Positions 33,068 through 41,862 of a stretch of 64,000 nucleotides of DNA are shown here, piece after piece (position 1 is the stretch's first letter; each line of letters starts with the position of its first letter). The notes beneath the pieces were generated by a model that was given only the letters and a program-made list of their open reading frames with translations, was not told the origin of the DNA and made no database searches. Source of the DNA: CAVQEG01 sp963711465 (lineage in GTDB: Bacteria; Bacteroidota; Ignavibacteria; OLB7); contig CAVQEG010000003.1 of assembly GCA_963711465.1 (NCBI GenBank), positions 186,001-250,000 on the forward strand. Reading direction: 5' to 3'. The translations under genes were made by a program, and so were the position numbers.

Positions 33068-33426
33068 TCGGCATCGCCGCCCGCCGACAGCCACTCGAGC
33101 TCCGTCAGCAGCTGATGGGCGCGGTCGCTGGACATCAGACCCCACGTCGGCCGGCAACCGTGCGGACACCGCAGCAGTTCGTGGTTCACCTGTCCCCACA
33201 GTCGACAGATCATTGGTCGGTCTTCGTAGATCGCGCACCGGCCGTCGACCAGCTCGCTGCACACCACGTTGTTGTCGGTCTTCGGCAGCCGGCCGTGACG
33301 CGAGAGGATGCGCTGCTCCTCGATCGGCGACATGGCGATTGCCCCGCAGTAGTCCGTGCACAGTCCCTTGCAGGCCATGCGCGGCACGAGCTCGTAGACG
33401 CGCTGTACACGATCGACGTCAGACAT
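33064..33426 (-). CDS. YkgJ-family metal/cluster-binding protein
   Basis: 120 residues with CKGLCTDYCG, a middle CSELVDGRCAIYEDRPMICRLWG and CPHGC. The DGRCAIYEDRPMICRLWG pattern is typical of YkgJ-type Cys-cluster proteins, whose role is unknown. Small overlaps with HNH and SMC-like genes put it in the DNA metabolism operon. Confidence 0.75.
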   Translation of the reverse strand: MSDVDRVQRVYELVPRMACKGLCTDYCGAIAMSPIEEQRILSRHGRLPKTDNNVVCSELVDGRCAIYEDRPMICRLWGQVNHELLRCPHGCRPTWGLMSSDRAHQLLTELEWLSAGGDAE

Positions 33427-34666
33427 CGGCGCCCTCCGCCGCCGTGGCCACCGCATCGAGTACCTCGCCGTCTTCGATTACGACGGTCGCGCTCCCGTCG
33501 TCTCCCACGCGCTCAATCCACAGCTGCGCGTCGTGCTCAGCCGCCATCTGCGCGACGAGCTCCATGCTCTCGGCATCGAGCAGCGAGCCGTCGCGAATCA
33601 GTAGAACGCGGAGCATGGGGTTCGCCGCCAGTCCCATCGCCACGCTCACGCGCAGCTGCTCGGCGCTCGACGCCTGTTCGAACGGCACGTCGTTGTACGT
33701 GACGCCCGTGTCGTCGAACCCGAGTCCGGCGATCGGGAAGCTGGCGGCGGCCATCCGCGCCTTCCGCTGCTCGTCGATTTCCTTCAGCTGCTCGGTGATG
33801 GACTCGGCGTGCGCCAGCTGCGCCTTGTACTGCTCGTCGACCTGCGTGCGACGGAGGTTGTCCCGCACCTTCTGGTTGTCGCGCTCGACCGACTGCAGCC
33901 GCTCGAGGAAGCCGTCGGGCTCCTCGGTGTCCGGCTGCTGACTGAGTGTGGTGCGCAGGGATTCGCGTTCGGCGGTGATCTCGGCGATCCGCTTCTCGGC
34001 GCGCGCGATGATCGACTGCTGCTCCTCGATGTCGGTGTCGCAGCGATCGATTCGCTCGACGAGATCGTTCCGCCGGCGCTCGGCGTTCAACGCCGCCTGG
34101 TACTGCGCGGTGAGCTCGGCCACCGACTGCTCGGCGTCCGGCGCGTCGGCGTGCGACGGCAGTTCGCTGAGCGTGTTGAACAGGCGCTTCGCCTCGCGGT
34201 TGGATTCCGTGCGCTCGGCGTACAGGTGCTCGCGCTGCTCGTCGAGGTCCGTCGTGTCGAGACCAACGAGGTCGCGGAGCGTCGTGAGCTGATCGGCGGG
34301 CTTCATGCGGGCGAACGCCAGCGGGTCGAACGACAGCCTGCCGATCAGGCCATCGAGCAGCGTCTGCGGACTCTTGTACGTCTGGCCCTTGAGGTTCTCC
34401 ACGCTCAGGTAGCTGCGGTCGCCCTTGAACGTGCGGCGCACCACGATCTCGCCGAGATCCACGCGGATCTCCGCGTGATCCTCACCGTAGCGGATCGGCT
34501 CCTTCGCCACGGCGTTCTTGCCGCCGATCGCCCAGAGGATGGAGTCCAGCACGCTGGACTTCCCCTGACCATTGCGGCCGCCGATGACGACGAGGTTGCC
34601 GTCGGGCGCGATGCGCACGGCCTTCAGCCGCTTCACGTTCTCGGATTCGAGTGAGATGATCTTCAT
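33419..34666 (-). CDS. SMC/Rad50-like recombination ATPase
   Basis: 415 residues. MKIISLESENVKRLKAVRIAPDGNLVVIGGRNGQGKSSVLDSILWAIGG is the SMC-type N-terminus with Walker A GRNGQGKSS. A coiled coil spans about residues 165-300 (ERRRNDLVERIDRCDTDIEEQQ). The C-terminal part has a degenerate signature (FEQASSAEQLRVSVAMGLA) and Walker B-like LRVLLIRDGSLLD. Similar to phage Gp46-like proteins without a Mre11 partner seen nearby. ACACAACCAACACC leader. Confidence 0.85.
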   Translation of the reverse strand: MKIISLESENVKRLKAVRIAPDGNLVVIGGRNGQGKSSVLDSILWAIGGKNAVAKEPIRYGEDHAEIRVDLGEIVVRRTFKGDRSYLSVENLKGQTYKSPQTLLDGLIGRLSFDPLAFARMKPADQLTTLRDLVGLDTTDLDEQREHLYAERTESNREAKRLFNTLSELPSHADAPDAEQSVAELTAQYQAALNAERRRNDLVERIDRCDTDIEEQQSIIARAEKRIAEITAERESLRTTLSQQPDTEEPDGFLERLQSVERDNQKVRDNLRRTQVDEQYKAQLAHAESITEQLKEIDEQRKARMAAASFPIAGLGFDDTGVTYNDVPFEQASSAEQLRVSVAMGLAANPMLRVLLIRDGSLLDAESMELVAQMAAEHDAQLWIERVGDDGSATVVIEDGEVLDAVATAAEGADV

Positions 34667-35661
34667 GCTGATTTCTCGGTGTTGGTTGTGTCGGTGGTCG
34701 GGTACTGGCGCACCCGGATGCTCGGGGGGAACTGATCGTAGACCTTGTACTCGTGGCTCGATGCCTGCGACAGCTGCTTCATGAAGAAGGCGGTGTTGCT
34801 TGCGGCGCACTGTCGGGCGATCGTCTCGACCCACGCGATGTCCATCGGACGCGCACCGGGACCGGACTCGCCGCCGGCGATCACCCACGACAGGCCGTCG
34901 AGGTCGGGTTGGTCGACTGCGTGGTGGCACGCCGGACACAGCAACTGGCAGTCTCCAGTATCATCCCAGCACTCGTAGATTTGATCGCTCGGTCCGATCC
35001 AGTCGCAGTGCTCACAGTGTCCGACGCAGCGGTCGGCCGTCGGCCAGCAGAGGTAGAAGGAGAGGTCGAGTGGCCCGAGAAGCGGTTCACAGCTGAGGAA
35101 GCGGACGGCCGCTGGTGTCCAGAGCAATTCCGGAACCCGGCTGTCGGCCGTCTCCTGATCCTCGACCGATACGCCCAGCCAGACATTGGGCAGCGGCCAG
35201 TCGTCCGTCGCGAACGCCGGCGCCCCGAGCGCCGCAATCTTCGCGTGAACGCGCGCCGGCGTGCTGGGGTTGGTCATGTACCGCCGCATGCGAGATGCGC
35301 GTTTCGTCAGCACCTGGAACGTGTGGCGCGGGCAGACGGCCATCACCGCGAACAGCGTGTCGATCCACGAATCGGGGAATCCGTCGTAGAACGTGTCGCT
35401 CATCGAGTTGACGAACACGCGACGCGGCCGCCGCCAGCGCAGCGGGTCCTCGAGGTGATCCAGCGCCACCTGCGTCTCGCCCGTCCAGCGCCCGCCGCCC
35501 TGCCCGCGTACCGCGAGGCCGAAGAACGCCAAGCCCTCATCACTGAATCGGGCGGCGATGCGCTCGGCGTAGCAGTGCTCGCAGCCGGTACTCACGCGCC
35601 GGCACCCGCGGAATGGATTCCACGAGGCATCGGTCCATTCTATCGTCGTCCTGTCAGCCAT
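34663..35661 (-). CDS. Gp37/Gp68 (DUF5131) family protein
   Basis: 332 residues. TTIEWTDASWNPFRGCRRVSTGCEHCYAERIA with three Cys (C-x7-C-x2-C), RRVFVNSMSDTFYDGFPD, TFQVLTKRASRMRRYM, NVWLGVSVEDQETADSRVPELL, FLSCEPLLGPLDL and WVIAGGESGPGARPMD are all characteristic. The family is found in phages and mobile elements; the fold is radical-SAM-like but the reaction is unknown. An extra Cys-rich insert (CEHCDWIG, CPACHHAV) may bind zinc. Confidence 0.9.
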   Translation of the reverse strand: MADRTTIEWTDASWNPFRGCRRVSTGCEHCYAERIAARFSDEGLAFFGLAVRGQGGGRWTGETQVALDHLEDPLRWRRPRRVFVNSMSDTFYDGFPDSWIDTLFAVMAVCPRHTFQVLTKRASRMRRYMTNPSTPARVHAKIAALGAPAFATDDWPLPNVWLGVSVEDQETADSRVPELLWTPAAVRFLSCEPLLGPLDLSFYLCWPTADRCVGHCEHCDWIGPSDQIYECWDDTGDCQLLCPACHHAVDQPDLDGLSWVIAGGESGPGARPMDIAWVETIARQCAASNTAFFMKQLSQASSHEYKVYDQFPPSIRVRQYPTTDTTNTEKSA

Positions 35662-35682
35662 TGGTCGTCAGTCCTCTCGTTG

Positions 35683-36636
35683 TCAGGTGAAGAGCGTCAG
35701 TTGATCGCCGGATACCGTGAAGTCGGGTTCGGCGGGAAGCACGGTGGTCACCGGCTGCAGAGCGCGGGGTTCGTCGTCGGGCGTCGACCGGCGCTCGGGT
35801 TGGACGTCGATCGCGAAGTCGGCCGTCGGCTGAAGCTCGAGGAAGCGCGCGGCGAGCTGGCTGCCGGCTGCCTGCAGCCGCAGGCCGTAGGGGTACAGGC
35901 CGTAGAGCATGAAGTTCACGCGCGCCATCTGGCAGCACAGGCCGTCGACGTCCTGCCCGTAGAACTGCACGAGGCCGAAGACCACCATCCATCGCGGCAG
36001 CTGTGCGGCGACCGCCAGCAGCATGGTTCCCGACCCGCAACACGGATCGCAGACCGTCACCGGTTCGTAGTGCTCCCAGCACGCCGGCAGCACGGTGCGC
36101 ACCGCCAGTCGCTCGTCGATCGCCAGCACGGCCAGTTCCGGGATCCCCGCCTTCTCGCAGGCCTCGGCGATCCGATCAATCACCGTCCGCTCGATCCACG
36201 CTCCGTCCGCCGTTATCTGCGCCATCATCACGGTCACTTCCCACGGCGTGAAGAACTGACCGGCGGAGTCGTTCGTCACCGCCCAGTTCATGTACAGCCA
36301 GCCCGGCAGGTCCATGTGAATCGGCTCGCCGTCCTCCGCGCTCACCGCGCGCATCAGCACCTGGAACGAGTTGCGGAACGCCACGAATTCCGAGTCTTTG
36401 TACCTCGAGCGCAGCCGCTCCCAGACGGCGGCCGCCTGCTCGTCGTCCTCGGCCATCGCCCCGGTCTCCAACACGTGCTCGGCATGCGTCGGCAGCATGC
36501 GCAGCGTGTGCTCGACGACATCCAGCCAGTCGCGAAAGACCTCGTTGCGATGGCCGAAGGTCGCCCGGCGGATGCCGTCGAGCTCGCGAATGACAGCCCT
36601 GCCCGCGGCCTCCCGGCTCTGGTAGTCACCGATCAT
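35683..36636 (-). CDS. N-6 DNA methylase-like protein lacking motif IV
   Basis: 317 residues. GQFFTPWEVTVMMAQI (motif X-like), TVCDPCCGSGTMLLAVA (SAM-binding motif I) and YGQDVDGLCCQMARVNFMLYGL are clear HsdM/N6_Mtase features. I could not find the catalytic N-P-P-(F/Y) motif after motif I; the C-terminus instead ends in a low-complexity LQPTADFAIDVQPE segment. It may be an inactive or modified enzyme, or bind DNA or SAM as a regulator. It overlaps the next gene by four bases. Confidence 0.7.
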   Translation of the reverse strand: MIGDYQSREAAGRAVIRELDGIRRATFGHRNEVFRDWLDVVEHTLRMLPTHAEHVLETGAMAEDDEQAAAVWERLRSRYKDSEFVAFRNSFQVLMRAVSAEDGEPIHMDLPGWLYMNWAVTNDSAGQFFTPWEVTVMMAQITADGAWIERTVIDRIAEACEKAGIPELAVLAIDERLAVRTVLPACWEHYEPVTVCDPCCGSGTMLLAVAAQLPRWMVVFGLVQFYGQDVDGLCCQMARVNFMLYGLYPYGLRLQAAGSQLAARFLELQPTADFAIDVQPERRSTPDDEPRALQPVTTVLPAEPDFTVSGDQLTLFT

Positions 36637-36980
36637 CGGTCGCCGCGCGCCTGCCTGCTTCCCGCCTCACGCTTCCGTTCGCTGACGGTATTCAGGCCGT
36701 CGTGGATCTCCATGACTTCGCGGTGATGGAACGACCGTCGGACAATGCGGTCGCCCATCGCCACGCTCGCGACGCCGGCGAACGGCAGCGTCTTCTCCGA
36801 GTGCTTCTTGCGGTAGACGGTGCGGACGACGCCCGACACCAGGCGCCCGTTGAGGCGCAGCGTCACCTGCACGCCCTCCACCAGCCGCGGGTTGAGGTCG
36901 TCACGCAGGTCGTGCGGATCGATGAACCGCGTGCGCGGCCGCCGGCCGTCAGTCTTCGTCTCGTGTGTGGCGTTCGTCAT
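36633..36980 (-). CDS. Uncharacterised protein
   Basis: 115 residues; a beta-rich middle (GVQVTLRLNGRLVSGVVRTVYRKK) followed by a helix and a basic tail. Overlaps DUF488 and N6-methylase genes by four bases each. Possibly a small DNA-binding protein. Confidence 0.5.
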   Translation of the reverse strand: MTNATHETKTDGRRPRTRFIDPHDLRDDLNPRLVEGVQVTLRLNGRLVSGVVRTVYRKKHSEKTLPFAGVASVAMGDRIVRRSFHHREVMEIHDGLNTVSERKREAGSRQARGDR

Positions 36981-37375
36981 ACGGCAGCCACCTCCCCGAG
37001 CCGGAGCTCGGCCGTCGGCATGTCGAGTTCCTGAAGCCGGCGGGCGACGTGCGTGCGGTGGCAGCGCTCGGCGTCCGAGCACACGCATAGCAGGATGATG
37101 GTGTCGTACGACTGGCTGGCTGCCTTCAGCCAGCGGTAGCCGGTCTGGAAGTCCGAGATGTCGATTGCCCCGCCCTTGCGGTAGTTCCGATTGCCGAGGT
37201 CCGGGAGATGCCGGTAGTGGTCACTGCCGAAGTAGATGCGCATCTCCTCCTTCCGCCACTGCGGATTGCGGCTGTTGGCCGAGTAGCGGATGTCGACGAG
37301 CAGCGCGCCGGTCTGCAGCACGAAGGCTTTCAACTGGCGCCGGCTCTGTCCCTGATAGCCGAACGTGTAGATCAC
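36977..37375 (-). CDS. DUF488 family protein
   Basis: 132 residues, GTG start at 37375 with a clear AGGAGA ribosome-binding site. IYTFGYQGQSRRQLKAFV, LLVDIRYSANSRNPQWRKEEM, and ILLCVCSDAERCHRTHVARRL, the Cys-His signature at the end, match DUF488. Found in many phages and bacteria; function unknown. Confidence 0.82.
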   Translation of the reverse strand: MIYTFGYQGQSRRQLKAFVLQTGALLVDIRYSANSRNPQWRKEEMRIYFGSDHYRHLPDLGNRNYRKGGAIDISDFQTGYRWLKAASQSYDTIILLCVCSDAERCHRTHVARRLQELDMPTAELRLGEVAAV

Positions 37376-37457
37376 GTGGTCTCCTGTGATTGGGGATGCC
37401 GTCGGCGTCCGACGGCGTCCGGGTTGGGTTGAGGTCCGGGGGGATCGTCGATGCTCG

Positions 37458-37955
37458 TCACGCGAACGCTGGCGCGTGATCCTCGCAGTACTGGTGAATG
37501 CCGAGGTAGATGGTCGTCGGTGCGTCGAACAGGCGTTGTCGTCCGCGTGCCGGAATGATTCCGCCGACGACCGACAGCGGCCGCACGTCGTCGAGCCGCC
37601 AGGCCGTGCGCCCCGGTTCGTAGTTGCCGAGCTCGTCTTCGATCGGTGACAGCTCGCGGGAGAACGTCCAGTCGCGGATTTCATGGCAGGCCGTCAGCGT
37701 CCCCAGCGCGATGAACCCGCCGCGCGGCAGCTGGTGCTCGGGGTCGGTGATGTCCCGCTCGCCGAGCAGCGCACGGACGACCGGTCGCCGGCAGGCGTCA
37801 TCGGACTCGGGGTGCCATGCCCGCGACGCGTGGATGAGCAGCGGCCCGCGGTAGTGCGTCACCCAGCTGCGGGACTCGAAGTGCTTGATGCCCAACGCGA
37901 TGAGCGACGCCCACGGCTGCCAGACGCTGATCGCTTTGATGGTCTCAGGCCGCAT
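37458..37955 (-). CDS. ASCH-domain protein
   Basis: 165 residues. AISVWQPWASLIALGIKHFESRSWVTHYRGPLLIHASRAW is the ASCH/PUA-like signature (S-x-x-Q-P-W-A-x-L-I and E-x-R-S/T-W). The fold binds modified or ordinary bases in RNA; possible link to base modification in this genome. Overlaps the HD gene by 11 bases. Confidence 0.85.
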   Translation of the reverse strand: MRPETIKAISVWQPWASLIALGIKHFESRSWVTHYRGPLLIHASRAWHPESDDACRRPVVRALLGERDITDPEHQLPRGGFIALGTLTACHEIRDWTFSRELSPIEDELGNYEPGRTAWRLDDVRPLSVVGGIIPARGRQRLFDAPTTIYLGIHQYCEDHAPAFA

Positions 37956-38778
37956 GCTGCACCTCGCCCATGGACATCGCCGATCGGATTTCCTCGCGCA
38001 GCTGGTGAATGCGGATTCCGGAACCGAGAACGCGGCGGTAGGTGCCCGACGGCAGTCGACGACGCTGCTCGAGCGCCAGACAGAGGTCGCGGAACGCCAC
38101 GCCGTGACGGAGCGAGAGCACCACCAGGTCGCGCACGGTCGGCGCGCCCTCGCTTTGCACGTGCAAGTCGTCGAAGTCGTCGCAGATCGAGTCCTCGACG
38201 TTCGGTGCGATCCGCTGGCGGTAGTCCGGACCGTTGGTCGTCGGTCTGGGTACGTGCGTGAAGAGCTCGTTGAACCGCTTGAGGAACATCATCTTCGCCA
38301 CCGCCGGCGACCAGCACTCGATGCGCACCTCGTACGGCTCGATGCCGTCGGCTGCCTGCCACTCGCGAACGCAGGGGTTGAGGAGTTGACGGCGCTCGGT
38401 CTCCAGCATCCGGAGGTCGGCCTCCTTGACGGCGCGGTTGACGCTGCGCGTGGCGCACACGCCGAAGCGCCGGTAGACGGCCTGCTGGCCGATCACGTCG
38501 TATCGGTGGAACGCCTTGACGATCGCCTTGAGGGGGCTGACGCGATCGCCGTAGTACGCCTCGTGCGCGTCGTGCAGCAGGGCCGCCGGTGCGGCTTCGG
38601 CCGACACCGCCCAGCTGACGCGCACGCTGTGCTCGGCCACCGAATAGAACTCGCGGGTGGCGCCCGAGAACCGGCAGATGTGCGCGAGGTGATGCGCGAT
38701 GTCCTCGGTGACGATGCTCTCGGGTGCCGGGGCGACGAGCGAGAACACGGTGCCGCTGTAGGTCTGGATCCAGGTCAT
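37945..38778 (-). CDS. HD-domain (YfbR-like) nucleotidase with extra C-terminal domain
   Basis: 277 residues. Residues 20-150: DIAHHLAHICRFSGATREFYSVAEHSVRVSW, ALLHDAHEAYYGD (H-D motif) and EADLRMLETERRQLL match phage YfbR-type HD hydrolases, which act on deoxynucleotides. Residues 205-277 are an added Arg-rich domain. An enzyme of this kind could trim dNTP pools during replication or in favour of modified DNA. Confidence 0.8.
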   Translation of the reverse strand: MTWIQTYSGTVFSLVAPAPESIVTEDIAHHLAHICRFSGATREFYSVAEHSVRVSWAVSAEAAPAALLHDAHEAYYGDRVSPLKAIVKAFHRYDVIGQQAVYRRFGVCATRSVNRAVKEADLRMLETERRQLLNPCVREWQAADGIEPYEVRIECWSPAVAKMMFLKRFNELFTHVPRPTTNGPDYRQRIAPNVEDSICDDFDDLHVQSEGAPTVRDLVVLSLRHGVAFRDLCLALEQRRRLPSGTYRRVLGSGIRIHQLREEIRSAMSMGEVQHAA

Positions 38779-38782
38779 GGTG

Positions 38783-40306
38783 TTACCTCTCCATCAGCGC
38801 CGCCACAAGCGCCGTCGCGGTGCGAACGGGCACGGCGTTGCCGATCTGTTTGGTGATCTCTCCCTTGGTGCCCACGAACTCGTAGCCGACGTCGTCCGCG
38901 TCGAACGACATGGCGGCTGCCAGCTCGTGGTTCTGGAGCATTCGGAATCGGATGTCGATGGCGTACGGGCGCCCGGCGATCTCGACGAGCGGATCGATGA
39001 CGGGCTCGACGAGCGCTCCGGCACCGTGGCCGGTAGCCGCCGGGAGCGGACGATCGACCGAATGTGTGCGCGGCCGCTGGCCGTCGCGCTCCCCGAACTG
39101 CGGAACGATGAACGGCTCGATGAGCGCGAGGCGGTCCTTGGTCGTGATGGTCGGTGCCGGACGGTCGACGGAGGTCGCTCCGCCATTGCCGTAGTACGAA
39201 GTCAGATGCGGCTCGACGAGTCCTATGCCCCGCGAGGTCGTCACCGTCGGGAGCGGGTCACGCACCGAACCGATCCGAGCATGTGTCCCCCGTCGGTCGC
39301 CGTGGTTGACGTGTGCGATGAACGGCCGGACAATGCTGATCGCCCCCTCGGTCGCAATCGTCGGCACCGGCTCGGCAATCGATCGGGCGACGGCCCCGGA
39401 CTGCTGCCCGATGACGAACGGCTCGACATGCGGGACGTGATTGCCACCGGCGGTGACCGTCGGCAGTGGGCAGTCGATGCTCCGCGCATCGCAGTGATTG
39501 CGCAGCACGACGAGGAACGGTTCGGCCGCCGGACCGCAGAACTTCACGAGGCCGGCCGCGATCCGCTGCAGCGTCTTCGGCGCCAGCGGCCGCTCACGAC
39601 GGAAGATCGACGTGCCGGGGATCGACCAGTCGATCACCTCGCGGGCGGCGCGCCAGCGCATGGTCCGGTTGCCGAACATGTCGACGCCTCCCTCGCGGGA
39701 GTGCGTTGGTTCCGGCCACCGGATCCGTCGTCCGTCGCTGCATGCCATCAGGAAGAACCGTCGACGTGTGGTCGCGTCGCCGTGATCGGCGGCGTTGACG
39801 ATCCGCCACTCGCAGCGGAACCCGAGTCCCTCGAGCGCACGAACCCACGCCTGGAAGTACTCGCCGCGGCGGCTCTTCAGCGGGCGGCCGGTCTTCAGAC
39901 TCACCGGCCCCCACTCGACGAACTCCGGCACGTTTTCGATCAGCAGCCGACGCACGCGGAGCTCGGTGCACCACGTCACGATGTGCCACGGGTCCATCCG
40001 CTGCTGATCGTGAATCGGCCGACCCCCGCGAGCCCGACTGTGGAACGTACACGTCGGACTCGCCAGCAGCAGGTCGAGCCTGCCTTCGGGCACGAGCTCC
40101 ATCGGGCGCGCCGACGCCAGGTCGACGCAGTAGTGCCGTGCATCCGGATGGTTCCGTTGGTGCGTCTCAACGGCCACCGGCCAGTGATTCACCGCGCAGA
40201 GCTCCATGCGGATGCCCAGCCGGTCGAGGGCACGACGTGCGCCGGTCGAGGTCCCGCCGGCCCCGCAGAAGAGGTCGGCGACGAGCGCTGATGGATCGAC
40301 GGCCGC
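38783..40306 (-). CDS. C5-cytosine DNA methyltransferase, start codon unclear
   Basis: About 500 codons. Motif I is DLFCGAGGTSTGARRAL (about 40210-40276), the catalytic loop LLASPTCTFHSRARGG carries the P-x-C Cys, ENVPEF is motif VI, and KQIGNAVPV is motif X; several PTVTA, PTITTKD-type repeats fill the specificity region. In-frame codons between the upstream stop (40309-40307) and motif I contain no ATG, GTG or TTG. The first ATG (40207) lies after motif I. The frame given is the whole open frame. A GTG at the ATGA-like junction is one base out of frame. Confidence 0.85.
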   Translation of the reverse strand, partial: AAVDPSALVADLFCGAGGTSTGARRALDRLGIRMELCAVNHWPVAVETHQRNHPDARHYCVDLASARPMELVPEGRLDLLLASPTCTFHSRARGGRPIHDQQRMDPWHIVTWCTELRVRRLLIENVPEFVEWGPVSLKTGRPLKSRRGEYFQAWVRALEGLGFRCEWRIVNAADHGDATTRRRFFLMACSDGRRIRWPEPTHSREGGVDMFGNRTMRWRAAREVIDWSIPGTSIFRRERPLAPKTLQRIAAGLVKFCGPAAEPFLVVLRNHCDARSIDCPLPTVTAGGNHVPHVEPFVIGQQSGAVARSIAEPVPTIATEGAISIVRPFIAHVNHGDRRGTHARIGSVRDPLPTVTTSRGIGLVEPHLTSYYGNGGATSVDRPAPTITTKDRLALIEPFIVPQFGERDGQRPRTHSVDRPLPAATGHGAGALVEPVIDPLVEIAGRPYAIDIRFRMLQNHELAAAMSFDADDVGYEFVGTKGEITKQIGNAVPVRTATALVAALMER

Positions 40307-41359
40307 TCACGCGGCACCTCCGTCGGCCGCGTCCACCGTCGCCATGGTGTCGATGCGATTACGCAGCCAGCTGACCGGCCGTTCACCCACCGCGAACTCA
40401 TGCCCTCGACCGAGCTCGGGGTCAGTCCGACCGAAGAACACCAGACTCTTGTCCAACAGCCCACCGTCCCACGCGTGCCGGATCTCCGTCTCGCACACGT
40501 TCGGCACGCGGCCTCGCACCGTCTCCCGGAGATCGGGCGGTATGTCGTCAATCGACCACAGGACGAGTCCCTCGGTCACCGGATGCGTCCAGGGGTAGAG
40601 CGTGAGGAGGGGTTCGCCCGGCCACCGATGGCCATGCGCGACGAACGCCACGCCGCTGTCGGGACCGAAATCGACCGGGTGGAACGTGTAAGCACGTTCG
40701 TAGTCGAATTCCGCCTCGCCGCTCTCGTCGCGCCATGCTCCCCGCTGCCACGTGATGCGGTAGAGTTTGATCCGCGTGTCGTTCGGCCACGACCAGAGCT
40801 GCGAACGGGCGTCAGCCATCGCCTGCTCGACGACCGGCCGGACTTCCGCGTCCTCCGCCGCCAGGTTCGTAATCCGCTCTTCGTACTCGGCTCGCTTGCG
40901 GCTGGCCGCGGCCTCCGCCTCGGCCTCGGCCTTGGCCGTGCGTTCCTCGCGTTCGCGCGCTTCGCGTTCGCGAATCGTTCGCCGCTCCTCCTTCTGCCTG
41001 ACGATGCCCGCCAGCTTCCTGAGCAGGACCTCCCGCTCATTGAATCCCTCGTAGAAGCGCCTTCGACGGTCGCCGGTGGGAGACTGCATGCGGAAGACGC
41101 AGCCATTTCCGCGCTCTATTTCGTACGACAGACCATCGAACTCCAGCCGCGCGGGATAGACTGAGGTATCGAGGTTGAGCGCCGCACACAGCTCCGGTCC
41201 GAGCTCATCCCGCAGCTTGATTTCGAACTTCGCGCGGGACTCTTCTGCCTGGCGCGCCGCGCGTTCCTCGTTCGCCACGCGCATGGTCTCCTCCGCCTCG
41301 TCCTGCCGGCGGATGATTGCGCGGATCTCCGCATCGAGGTCAAACGTCGTCGTCGTCAT
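40307..41359 (-). CDS. Uncharacterised protein with long coiled coil
   Basis: 350 residues. Residues 15-60 and 120-170 are charged helical or coiled-coil (EETMRVANEERAARQAEES; EERRTIREREAREREERT). The last 150 residues have several Trp/Tyr/His segments (ITWQRGAWRDESGEAEF, LYPWTHPVTEGLVLWSIDD). Not recognised. Coupled to the next gene by overlap and to the C5 methyltransferase. Confidence 0.5.
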   Translation of the reverse strand: MTTTTFDLDAEIRAIIRRQDEAEETMRVANEERAARQAEESRAKFEIKLRDELGPELCAALNLDTSVYPARLEFDGLSYEIERGNGCVFRMQSPTGDRRRRFYEGFNEREVLLRKLAGIVRQKEERRTIREREAREREERTAKAEAEAEAAASRKRAEYEERITNLAAEDAEVRPVVEQAMADARSQLWSWPNDTRIKLYRITWQRGAWRDESGEAEFDYERAYTFHPVDFGPDSGVAFVAHGHRWPGEPLLTLYPWTHPVTEGLVLWSIDDIPPDLRETVRGRVPNVCETEIRHAWDGGLLDKSLVFFGRTDPELGRGHEFAVGERPVSWLRNRIDTMATVDAADGGAA

Positions 41360-41850
41360 ACAGCCATCACCTCCGACTCGTCCTCCTCGGACTCGTCGAA
41401 CAACGATTGCTGCTGGCGATCACCGCGGATGTACGCCAACGCCTCGCGCTCGAGGTCGTCGAGCATGTCGAGCGCGGCGGCCGGCAACTGATCGCGACCC
41501 GCGGGGTCCTTCGGCGCGTTGTACGCGGCCGGTGTCCTGATGACCAGCGCCCTGCTCGATGCCTCGAGCGTGCGCTTCGCCGTGACGACGACGCCGAGGT
41601 CGTCAAGGTCGTCGAACAGCCACTTCACGCCGAGAACCGACAGGCCGTCGCCCCACGATTCGGGGAGTTCGCAGATGCCGAGCACGTACAGGCCGAACGC
41701 CTGCATCGCCTTGTGGAAGCTCGGACGAGCCTCCTCCCTGCAGCGCAGGGCGTAGGTGTTCCATCCCTCGCCGTGCGCCGCCGTCTCCTGCCAGTGGATC
41801 GTGATCGAGCCACCGGTTCCCAGCTTCACCTGGGTTACGCGTCTGGTCAT
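41356..41850 (-). CDS. Uncharacterised protein near DnaB
   Basis: 164 residues: beta-rich N-terminus (TQVKLGTGGSITIHWQE), middle LFDDLDDLGVVVTAKRTLEASSRALVI, and an acidic tail ending LFDESEEDESEV. An acidic C-terminal tail can mark a ssDNA-binding or clamp-interacting protein; the sequence resembles a conserved small phage family. Located between the coiled-coil gene and DnaB. Confidence 0.5.
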   Translation of the reverse strand: MTRRVTQVKLGTGGSITIHWQETAAHGEGWNTYALRCREEARPSFHKAMQAFGLYVLGICELPESWGDGLSVLGVKWLFDDLDDLGVVVTAKRTLEASSRALVIRTPAAYNAPKDPAGRDQLPAAALDMLDDLEREALAYIRGDRQQQSLFDESEEDESEVMAV

Positions 41851-41862
41851 GGTCAGCAGTCC

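Noticed and set aside
34753..36726. Plus-strand ORF of 657 codons
   Set aside because: It is antisense to the DUF5131 and N6-methylase genes, which have strong family motifs. Composition is typical of a shadow frame.
38777..40291. Plus-strand ORF of 504 codons
   Set aside because: It is antisense to the C5-methyltransferase and has repeated Arg/Pro/His content only.
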